Shown here: piece after piece, positions 10,221 to 19,651 of the stretch
Layout of the letters: each line of letters starts with the position of its first letter
Position numbering within the stretch: position 1 is the stretch's first letter
From: Impatiens glandulifera
Taxonomy: Eukaryota > Streptophyta > Magnoliopsida > Ericales > Balsaminaceae
NCBI RefSeq assembly: GCF_907164915.1
Contig: NC_061869.1
Coordinates: 43,707,771 to 43,771,770 of the forward strand
Reading direction: 5' to 3'
DNA: 64,000 nt
The notes under the pieces: model-generated
What the model saw: only the letters and a program-made list of their open reading frames with translations
What the model was told of the DNA's origin: nothing
Databases searched by the model: none
Position numbers and translations under genes: made by a program

Positions 10221-10372
10221 TTTCCCGCCCAAAACTCCCGCCCACTCGACTTACCGCCCATAGTTTGGCGCCCAATCCGTTCCCGCCAATGGTTTGCCGC
10301 TCACTTGCTTTGGAGGGAACTTTCCCGCCCAACGTTGATGGGACGGTTATGTTCCCAGACCGCACCTATAAA
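10221..10372 (+). promoter_or_regulatory. Gene C promoter: E2F-like cluster plus TATA box, right copy
   Basis: TTTCCCGCC at 10221-10229, CTCCCGCCC at ~10235, TTTGGCGCCCAA at ~10263, GTTCCCGCCAAT at ~10279 and TTTCCCGCC at 10321-10329 precede TATAAA at 10367-10372. The plant E2F consensus is TTT(C/G)(C/G)CGC. The gene C ATG is at 10496. A nearer ATG at 10430 is absent from the left arm (ACG there) and so is unlikely to be the original start. Confidence 0.55.
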
Positions 10373-10495
10373 GGAAGCCATCGATCACCTTTCTTCATTC
10401 TCACGCGAATTTGCTTTCTTTCTCTAAAAATGCTTTCAAACTCTCTCAAGCGGTTTTCTGCACTCACTCTCCTCAAACTCTCTTACCTCTCTAAG

Positions 10496-13090
10496 ATGGG
10501 GCGCGATTCGGCTCTGTTCAGACTCCTATCTCAGGTGGATTTCGAGGAAATCCGGCTGAAAGGTACGCCCGAGGCAAAGGAGGTTACTGACCGGGTAGTC
10601 CAAACCGGTCTGGAATATTTCCTTGGCGGCCCTCATGTCATATACAAAGATGCGGTCGAAGAATTCTTCAAAACCGCAACCATCTTCAACGACAAAATCA
10701 CCGCGACTGTATGCGGTTCTAAAATAGAACTCACCGAGGCATTGGTGGCAGAGAGCCTGCGTCTTCCGACAACCGGCCAGGATGCAACGGCAAACATAGA
10801 GCAGGAAACCTTTGAAGCGGCTTGCCAGATTCTATCGGCAACTAAAGAGCCGATCAAAGCATCCGGCAGCAAACAAATGTTAAAGCCGGAGTATATCCCA
10901 GTATGTGACATCTTCGCAAGAGCGATTCTGGCGAGGGGAGGAAACTTCAGCAACCTCACAAAATACAAAATCAAGATGCTGATCGGTCTGATGGAGGGTA
11001 GAAAGGTCAACTGGGCAAAAGCGGTGTTCAGCAACCTAATGGATATGGTTAAACCGGATTCAAACCGGTCGTGGGGATACGCCGTTCCGCTCGGTAAGAT
11101 CTTCCTTCACCTTAATCTCGACATCGGTCCCGGCATCGTTGTCGCAGATAGATGCCTCATCAGATCGAAACAATTTCTAGAAAGAAAGCAGCCGGCCCCT
11201 GGCTCCACAGGTGGCCGAAAGAAGAAAGCCGCTAAGAAAGCGACCCCAGCCAAAACAAAGGAAGAATGCAAAGGAAATGAGAAAATAACTTTCTCGGAAC
11301 CGACGCAGCAAACCGAGGATGAGGAGTCGGCTTCCCTCTTTGAGAGAACCGACACGGAGAAGACCGAGGATGATAGATCGGTCAATGAAGACGACATTTC
11401 GGCCTAGAGCCCCAATGATGCCGAACATCACACCAACCCTGAGACAACCGAAGGTGGTGAAGAGGATGATGAGGAAGAAGGTGATAAAGAAGCCGGTAAT
11501 GAGGGCGGCGACAAAGAGAAAGAGGAGGCCGAGGAAGCAGAGGCCGATAGGATATCTCGGAAACTCCTTCAGGGCGTCAAAACGCGAGCCGAGTCAATTG
11601 AAGAACTATACCTGGAATGGCACGACCACCGGTACGGCACACCGTATATAGAAATCTTACCGGGCCACACAGACGTGGAGTGCATCCAAAGATTGGAGGA
11701 GGTGGAAGACTTGATCATGAACCTTACAAACTCCAACACACTTCAAGAGGTACAACACCGAACCTGCCTCCTAAAACCGAAGGTCCAATTACGGAAACTA
11801 TCAACACGTATCCGGAAAATTACGGTGGAGCTCGAAAAGTTGGGACCGGAAGACACCGTAGCGCCGCGGGTGTTAGCAAGGCTTGAAAAAGCCAAAGGGG
11901 AACTTGCTCAAGAAGTCGAATGGCTAGAGGCCATATGCAGCCGAATGAATATACCGGTCTATACTCCTCCCCAGATCGATACGTTTCCGGAACACTACAC
12001 AACACCTCCACAGGAGAATGCGGCATCCAAAGATTCCGATGAAAGAGCCGACCCCAACCTCACCGGGCAATCCCCTCCTCCACAACCGGAAGTCCCCGCT
12101 TCAGACTTCACGAAAGAATGGGTTGAGGACCGTCTTCAAAAGCTTGAAGCCTCCACATTAGAACTGATTCATAATCGCATTCAAGAGTTTGAAGACTCCG
12201 CAGTTCAGCCGTTCAAGGATAGATCCATCAGAATATTAGATTCGGCCCTCAAGTTCACCGACGCCACAAGGTGTCTTCTGGAAAGAAATCAGGAACGGTT
12301 CTCAGAAATCGGCGAAGATCTGCGGGAAGAGGCGGTTCAGCGCAGTAAATTTGTTCAGCGATCTGCAATTCTGGAGGACTTGACCTCCGAGTTAAAGGGA
12401 GACTTCGACCGGTTTGAAAGAGAAACCGATCAACGGTTGACATCAATGAATAATGACCTGGTGGGCACAACACTCGATCGGGTCTCCGAACTCGAGAAGA
12501 CAAATGTGGGTCTCGTGGTAGAACTAAAGGCGCTCTCTGAACAGGTTGCCGAATTGCTAAGAGTGAAGGTGAATGCGGACGCCGCGGCTGTAGCGGCTGA
12601 TGCTCAAGTGGCTAAAAGGGTCCAGGATGCGCTGGATGCCGAAGTAGGCAAAGAGAAAGAGGCACCGCGTTCAACTAAACTTACCGAAGAGGAAGAGGAA
12701 GCCGCGCGGACTAAAAGAGGAGAGGCCATGTTCCCAGGATTTACAAAGAAAGCAGCCGCTCAAGCTGCGGAGGATGCTGAGCGGTTGGAAAGACAAAAAC
12801 GGAAGCTGGAAGAATTCGCAGCCGAAAACCAAAAGAAAAAGGCGGCCACCTCCACTTCAGCGCCGGAAAAGCGAAAGAGGGAAGCCCCTAAGAAAGTTCA
12901 AATAGCCGACCTGCTCGATGAGGTCACCGAAACGGTCATCACGAGTACATCGCAGCAGGCCGATCAAGTCGAGGAGGAAGCTGAAGAACAATTGCAGTCT
13001 TGGTCTATAAGACGACGATCTTCCGAACCGACCAGTCGACAGCACCCGAAGAAAAAGAAAAGCATATATGACTTCTCGGACTCGGAATAG
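10496..13090 (+). pseudogene. Accessory gene C, right copy (one stop, ~864 codons)
   Basis: Starts MGRDSALFRLLSQVDFEEI. Codons ~1-230 carry the shared accessory domain (VVQTGLEYFLGG, VEEFFKTATIF, LRLPTTGQ, NWAKAVFSNLMDMV, a GYAVPLGKIFL helix). After that come a Lys-rich patch (GRKKKAAKKATPAK), acidic Glu/Asp repeats (~320-360), long charged coiled-coil-like stretches (~395-720), an Ala-rich part and a basic cluster (KRKREAPKK, ~795) that could be a nuclear signal. A TAG at 11405-11407 interrupts it; the left arm has CAG there. The rest of the frame is open to TAG at 13090. Length and tail set it apart from the short sisters A and B. Sire2 carries a similar long-tailed gene. Confidence 0.82.
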
Positions 13091-13222
13091 GGACTCTCCT
13101 TCCTTTACTTGTCTTAGTGCTTTTACATATTATGCTATTTTCGGTTATCTATATATAAAGCTATTTTTGGAAACCGACCATCTTTTGCATCTCCACTTAG
13201 TTTTGATAATTTTAAATAAAAT

Positions 13223-13406
13223 AATCAAAAAGGGAGAAATTGATGAGATAAAAGATAAAGACTCTTCCAAAAATTTTTCTCAAAATTTTTCGAAAAATTC
13301 TCCTAAATCCATTTTCAAAAAACCGGTCAAACAAAACAACCGGCCTACGGTTGCAAACTTACATGATTTTGATTATTTTAAATAAAATAATCAAAAAGGG
13401 AGAAAT
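13223..13406 (+). promoter_or_regulatory. Doubled polypurine tract, right arm
   Basis: AAAAAGGGAGAAAT occurs at about 13227-13240 and again at 13393-13406. Both are preceded by the AT-rich palindrome-like TTTAAATAAAATAATC. The second abuts the LTR start TGTTAG at 13407. This is the layout of a multiplied Sirevirus polypurine tract. Confidence 0.75.
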
Positions 13407-14711
13407 TGTTAGATAAAATCAGACCGGTTCAAATAAACCTAACTTAAATAAACTTTCCATGCAGGAACAAGGAACCAGACCGGATAAACCTAAAGAACCG
13501 GCTAAGAAAACGAACCGGTCAAGCTAGTAAACCGACCAAGAACACCTGGAACTTGACCGCACAAAGAAAGGATCGGCCAAAGCAAAACCAGAAACATCAA
13601 ACAGCCGATCAGCCACAAAGCAGAGGAATAACCGGAAGAAGTCCGGTTACATCAATCATACCAAAAGCCATTCGGTTAAGTCGAATGACCGACCTGCACA
13701 AGAAGACAATTTGGGTATCTGTTGAGAATGACACCAAAGGAACAGACTGAACACTTCCATATCCATACAAGTCTGAGGAAAGCCTGTAGGCTGCAGAAGA
13801 CAGTACTACCGGATCCTTCCACTTCGGGATAAGCCAGAAAGGAAATCTTCCAAGTACAGACCAACAGACAGTGTCTACATTGAGTAAAAGATAAACTCAG
13901 CAGGTTTGTCTTACAAACCGGAAGAACAGACCGCCAGGTCTGAGACATAATGCCAGGTTTGAGCTTGACCATCAGGTCTGAGGAAACGACCGTAGGTCTG
14001 AATCTCTGAAACACTGAATCACTGCACCTCTGTTCAGCCAATCGGATTCAAGGCAGTGAAATATGACCGTTGACATATTTCACCTATAAATGGGGCAGTT
14101 GAAGAAGAGTAAATGCGGGACACAAAGTTACTCAGTAAGACAAGTGAAGCGTTAAGAGCATTTACTACAAGTGATAAAATTGTGTTATTCTAAGAAAGCC
14201 TAGGTGCTAAAGTTAAAGTGTGCATTACAATTTCGGTGTAAATTGTAAGAGTATTATCGAGCAGGAAATAAGTCTCGATCGGATTGTACTTGTATTCCTT
14301 AGTGAATATCCTTCTCGCGGTTTCGAGAGGAAGGGGTGACGTAGGAGTTTTATCTCCGAACATCCATAAAATCTGTCTTGTTATTTACTGTCTGCCGGTC
14401 TCATTATCTGACCGATTCATACCAACATAACCAACTTAATTCTATCTAAGCCGAATTCCAAATCACCGAAGCCGACCCATCAAATCTTAAACCTCCATCA
14501 TATAAAACCGACTCTGCCTATCATACAAGCGTGCCGCTTCAACCTGAAAGCAAACCTCTTCCGCGCTTGAACCTAGTTCAAGGGTTTGTGACAGGTTGTG
14601 TAGTATTGAAACCCCGGTGTTAATCTCTAACCGGATTAACCACCACCTTACGAGTAAGAACCGCTAACCGGTCCAACCCCCGGTCCTCTAGCGGCTACCT
14701 AGATCCTAACA
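13407..14711 (+). mobile_element. 3' LTR of Sirevirus-like element, right arm
   Basis: This 1305-bp LTR begins TGTTAGATAAAATC and ends TAGATCCTAACA. It pairs with 1053-2362. A small deletion relative to the left copy sits near 13860. It carries the same conserved blocks as the Sire1 and Sire2 LTRs (CTACGTCACCCCTTC complement near 14320-14345; GCGGAAG complement near 14560). No 5' LTR, primer-binding site or pol gene lies between this LTR and the spacer, so only the 3' third of an element is here. Confidence 0.88.
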
Positions 14712-14937
14712 ATAACCTAGAAAAAAGTCATTTTTAGTTTCGCATCCATTTTAGGACCAATGGTGAAGTCAAATTTTAATTACGATGCAAGTAGAAAAAT
14801 CGAGCAAAAAATAGGTCCTTCAATACTATTTATGCTATTTTTTTGTTCGATTTTTTTACTTGTATCGTAATTGAAATCTGACTTCACCATTGGTCCTAAA
14901 ATGGATGCGAAACTAAAAATGACTTTGACTAGGTTAT
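14712..14937. repeat. Arm-specific hairpin insertion
   Basis: About 226 bp present only in the right arm. Two halves of ~90 bp are inverted copies of each other (around 14722-14815 and 14840-14935; GAAGTCA...TTTTAATTACGATGCAAGTA against its complement). They resemble the flanking sequence at 15027-15092. It looks like a local inverted duplication of neighbouring DNA rather than a classic MITE, since no clear target duplication is seen. Confidence 0.6.
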
Positions 14938-15600
14938 TTTTCAATACTTCTAGCTATCTGCATTATTTAGTACGATGTGACTATCGTTTGATGCTACTTT
15001 TTGCTTGATTTTGTTTTGTATATCGTAATTGAAAACTGACTTCATCATTGGTTTTAAAATGCATGAGAAACTAAAAATAACCTTGAATCGGTCGTTTTTC
15101 GAAATTTGAGATATGTTTTTTTTTAGTTTAGTAGATTTCAATGACAAAATACCTTTCTATATGTGCTCTTATTTGTTGGGTGTTGCAGTTCGATATTTCC
15201 TTTGGAAGATATGATCTGTGAGCCTCATCTTATAAACGGATCAGTGCGAGCTGGATCTTAGATGAGTTTTAGAGTACCAAAATGACAACATTCAAAATTT
15301 AACCTTAAAATTAAATTATTGTATAGGTTTTTTTTTTGCCTTTATCCTTATATATTTAGTTGAGTATATTTTAATGTCTAGTAGTGTTGTGTTTTTACGA
15401 CTCATTTGAATTTCTAATCAGATAATCTTCCAACCGGAAACACTTAATCTTTAGATCTTCCATAATAAATGGAGAATAGGTCCAAGAAGGTAACATAATT
15501 GTTTTTTTTAAATTTGCCGTCTAGGTTAAATTTAGATTTTAATTTTTTATTTCTTATTTTAGATTTCTACCCGCAACCATCAAGTTGAATTAGCAAAATA
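14938..15600. other. Non-coding DNA between LTR and PMD fragment, right arm
   Basis: AT-rich partner of 376-1050. Nothing coding was recognised. Confidence 0.6.
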
Positions 15601-15619
15601 GAACCTCGATAACCGAGTT

Positions 15620-16385
15620 TTGTTAAGAATTAATGAAACCGAGTTTGAAAACATTCATCATATGCATAATATGATGTGGACAAATTTAAACTTGTTGATG
15701 ACATTAATACAATGTTATTCTATAGAAGAACATTGTTTTATTATCGGAGGTATGCGTATAATGCCTACCTTAAAGGACGTTTTGAGAATTATGGGTCTTC
15801 GCATTGATGATGAAGTCGTCACTGAGAAAGATTTTGGAAGAGAAGAAACGGAAAAATTATGTTACGAGTTATTGAGCGACAACCGCTATATTTTAGGCTA
15901 TAGTGGCACTGAAACATCATTGAAGGGTTGAGAGAAAATCTGCAGAATATTCCAATGGATTTGGAGGATATTGACATATATGTGCGCACCTATGTGTTGC
16001 ACGTAATAGGATGTCTTATATGTCCGTCGATGAATTCTCCGGTGTTTCATCCATGTTTCTCGGTCATTTGAGAAACATTGATGAAATAAAAACTTTGCTT
16101 GGGAGCCGCTTTCTTGGCTTAATCAATGAAACATGTTCGTCATTTGAATACGAAAATTGATTCGGCTACGACTACGGGGGTTTGTATTCCTTTTTTTATG
16201 GTAAGTTAATTTTTATATTTTTTAAATATAATGTTTATTATTTAAATATACTAACAATTCTTTTTGATATTATTGTTATTGTAGGTGTTTTTGTTTGAAC
16301 ACGTAAATGGGCTAACAAATGCCTCAATGCGTTTAAACCAAATATTTATTTTAGGTGGCAGAGATGGTTAAAATCTTTGATAGTT
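15620..16385 (+). pseudogene. Plant mobile domain (PMD) gene fragment, right copy
   Basis: The first frame gives 'TLIQCYSIEEHCFIIGG' followed by 'TLKDVLRIMGLRIDDEVV', matching the plant mobile domain pattern in which a His-rich strand leads to a 'TLEDVALLLGL' type motif. After a frame break at 15931 the match goes on in another frame ('LRENLQNIPMDLEDI', 'YVLHVIGCLICP', 'HLRNIDEIKTLLG'). A likely intron (GTAAGT at 16201 to AG at 16284) separates a last piece rich in Trp and Arg (WANKCLNAF, WQRWLKSL). No intact start or full domain remains. MAIN/MAIL-type proteins act in nuclear gene silencing, but this copy is not functional as read. Confidence 0.6.
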
Positions 16386-16503
16386 ACTTAGTATAAATAT
16401 ATTCATCATTTCAACACTTTTAAGATCATAATAAATATTTTTAAATTGATAATGACTTTTAATCAAATACATATATCAAAAAAATGTATGGAACAATTCA
16501 GCT

Positions 16504-17260
16504 TTGCCAAATCCTGTAGAGGGGAAATTTAATGTAGATGCTGCCTCTTTGGTAGTGATCACTCTTGATCAGCCTCATAAATTCAGACTTCTCCCAGAAA
16601 TTGAAGAAACCTGTGTTAAAGCCTGGGAGTCTGTATTGGTGGGTCACTTTATGGGCAATACAAAGGTCCAATTTAACATTGTTAGAAACTCTCTACTTGA
16701 GCTATGAGAGAGTAGTGGGCTTGAAAAGGTTACGATCAATGACTATGAGTTTTATTTTCTCACCTTCTACAATGGAAGTGAACTTCAAGGAATCATCAAT
16801 GCGCAATATGCCTTTGTTAGAAACCACAGGTTCAAGATTTATAAATGGAGTGAAACACTCAACACCAACAATAAACCTCCAGAACTTGAACAGATCTGGG
16901 TGTAGTTAAAGAATATCCCCCCTCATATTTGCAACCCCACGGGACTTGCCTACATTGCTAGTATGCTTGGGAAACCTCTACTATTTGACCCAACCATAGA
17001 AGGGTATGAGAGGGCTTCGGTTGCTAGGGTTAGTGTAGAAATTCACCCAACCATCTACCTTCCTATGAAGCTTGAGTTTCATGACAGGTTGGGAAATATT
17101 TTCTCTATTGGGGTGCAATATGAATGGAGGCCAAACCGTTCTAGTAGATGTAGCACTTTCACCCATTCCATCAAGAACTGTCCCATTAATAATGCATGTC
17201 TCCCTAATAATATTAGCCGACCGGTTATTGTGCTCCATCCTCAGCAGCTGGTCTGAACAA
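16504..17260 (+). pseudogene. LINE ORF1 (DUF4283, gag-like)
   Basis: In shifting frames this encodes the DUF4283 pattern typical of plant L1 ORF1 proteins: an early VLVGHFMGN strand, 'YEFYFLTFYNGSEL', 'FKIYKWSETLN', 'PPELEQIWV', 'GLAYIASMLGKPLLFD' and 'RASVARVSVEIHP'. It ends in a decayed zinc knuckle, with Cys kept at 'RCSTF' and 'KNCP'. Known role: RNA-binding coat of the LINE particle. Stops (e.g. at ~16705 and ~16904) break it into pieces. Confidence 0.75.
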
Positions 17261-17269
17261 GACAAACAG

Positions 17270-19651
17270 TACTGTCAATCCTGAATCTTCGGCCCATACA
17301 ATTAAGTCACAAGCGGGTGGAAATGTTGGAAACCGACCTGATGTTGATACGGCTGATGCTGAAAAGGTTGAAGGTCTGTTTAGAGTCTTAAAGTCTGGGA
17401 AACTTGTTAATTTTGGTGTTGAAGCTGAAATGGTTGAAGGTCTGAACAAGTACTTAAAATCTAGAAAATTTGTAAACTTTGGTGTTAGTGATATGGGTAT
17501 ATTCAGGCAGAAGCGAAAGAAGAAGCTAAACTGGGTTAAGGTAAAGAAAATGATAGTCAAACGTGATTGGGTCAGAAATAATGGTGGGGGTCTTGGTAAG
17601 TTGAAGGTTAAGAAAGTTCAGAAAGTTGATCAGTTGGTTCATGTTGCTATGAAGAAGCAGGTGAATAAGGAAACCAAAGGGTTGAGAAGAAAAAAAGAAA
17701 CAACTGAAATAGGTTTGGGTGCAGAAAACTGTTGGGACCGGGCAGGGTCAATGTCAAGGCCAGATTTCATGTCATCTGGACCATGCGAATGGTGTTGAGC
17801 TTGGACGATCTGATGCTGATAAATATTTTCGGGCTTCTCTTGTTGAGGAATGTGGTTGTCCCCAACATGACCGAATGTCTGTTGCTAGAATGGAAGACAG
17901 TCATATAAGCCTTGTTGATGTTAACAATTCTAGTCCTACTCCCATGCGGGACTATGGGGTTAATATACATGACTGCACCTTGTCTGATTAGGACTGTAAG
18001 GGCTATTGTCGGGGCCATGTCATTAAGGGTGATGAGTAGATTTACTCTTGCCAAAGGTCCCCCATTACCTGCATAAGTGAGGGGACAAATCATTTGTCCA
18101 GTGATGGGGAATTATCATGCTCAACTATAAAATCTATTGATCAACAAAGCAATAACCTGATGTTTGTACTCTTAGGTCCAAAAGTTGCTGATCTTGGCAA
18201 CAAGCTAAATTCTCATGATCATAAGCTTGTATCTGCACTAAATGACATGAAAAATTATCTTAAAATGGTTACGGCCATTATTTTGCAAAATTTTTTAAGG
18301 CTCCAATTAATGAATGTGATCAGAATAATAATAGGACCGAGGAAGGCTTAAATGACTAAACTTGTGTCACACATCGGTCTGAAGTTCGTAGTCTGGCTGG
18401 ATATGTTATTGTTGATGATCAAATTGATTATGTTGGTAGTGGGAAACATAAGAACAAGGTTTGGGGTTGGGCTTTAGAATGTCCTGAGCAACAACAACTT
18501 GGCAGAGCCGTTTACTAGTGAACACCATATTGTTGGTCCTAAGCTTGATAGAGCTGATTTAGATAGGTCTAAACTGAATAATTTTGGGCTGATTGTGTCC
18601 AAGGCTGCTATGGTTGGTATTTCAGGTTTAGTTGGGGTTGAATCTACTAGGTCTGGGGTTGTAGGATTTAATACGGATAGGCTTGGAGAGGTTGGTTCGG
18701 GTTTGACAGTTACTATGGAAGCTTTTGATGAGACTGAGTTAGTGATTTCTAAACCAGATTTGTATGATTCATATGGGTTGGCTGAGATTGATTATGCAAA
18801 GTCGTCTAATGGGTCAGTTTTAGCCGCTGATATTGAGGGGACTGTTGTGTCTGAAAGGTATCCTCTAGATGGTGTTGGGCTGACAATATCCAAAAGTTCT
18901 ATGGCTGGTCCTAAGGGTCTTTGTCTAGTAAATGCATGCGTTGTAAATTCTGTATCCAAAGCTGCTATGATGAGTCTTTCAAATTCAGCAGGAATTGATC
19001 TTGTTGTGTCTGTGGGAGGGTATGATTCGGACTGTGTTGGAAAGGATGCTTTGGGTTTGGCTGTCAGTAAGGCAGGTTTAGCGGATTCTTCCAGATTGGT
19101 AGGTTCTAAAGTTTAGTTATCTGGTTTATATGGGTTAGATGGTGTTGATGATAAAAGATCTGATAAGCCAAATGAGTTTGCATTGGAAGATTGGTTTTAA
19201 AATTGTTAATTCTGTATTACTTGTCTCCAAGGATGATGCGACCAAACATTCTGGTATAGCCAATTTAGATGGGTTTGTTGAGACTAAAAGGTCTTTTTCA
19301 ACTGGTCCTGGACTGGCTGTAGTATCTATGGCTAGTCCTAGCTATCCTGGTGCTGCTAACTCGATTGTTGATAACCGTGAGCATCATCCTCTTGGGTCGA
19401 TGGGCGGAAACTTATTTAACTCTTATAATGATGAATCTAATTCCTTCGGCATCCCTATTTATGATGATAATCAGTCCGTGGCTATTGAAGATAGCAAAGA
19501 TAATGACTCTTATGGATTTTCTGAAAGTGAATGCAGTGTTGAACAAGATCATAGAATGGTTTTGCTAGCCATGAAGACAATGAAATTCAGGAATCCAACC
19601 CATATATCCATTCATGAATATAATGACATGGAATATACGGGGCCTCAATGA
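17270..19651 (+). pseudogene. LINE ORF1-ORF2 linker with degenerate peptide repeats
   Basis: Basic segment 17430-17800 (many Lys, Arg), then a long open frame 18499-19116 and 19139-19651. The latter is rich in Gly, Ser, Val and Asp and repeats a motif like (L)xVSKAxM followed by a Gly-Leu-Val turn (e.g. 'LIVSKAAMVGISGLVG', 'LTISKSSMAGPKGL', 'LAVSKAGLADSSRLVG'). I know no domain for it. It sits where the C-terminal region of ORF1 would be in plant L1 elements. Coding potential is suggested by the regular repeat, but stops at 18350 and 19116 show decay. Confidence 0.5.

Larger units (their letters stand above)
8022..15973. repeat. Right arm of giant inverted duplication
   Basis: Reverse complement of 1-7747, with the same gene order reading rightward: gene A, B, C, doubled polypurine tract, LTR, flanking DNA, PMD fragment. 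It is longer than the left arm mainly because of a ~226-bp insertion at 14712-14937. The outer end of the homology cannot be set because the left arm leaves the window; 15973 pairs with base 1. Confidence 0.95.

Noticed and set aside
10265..10495. Longer N-terminus for gene C (start at 10265 or ATG at 10430)
   Set aside because: 10265 is not ATG and lies before the TATA box; the ATG at 10430 is ACG in the left arm. The ATG at 10496 aligns with the sister genes.
1..15973. Two separate retroelements inserted head to head
   Set aside because: The mirrored sequence goes past both LTRs into the same flanking DNA, so one duplication explains it better.
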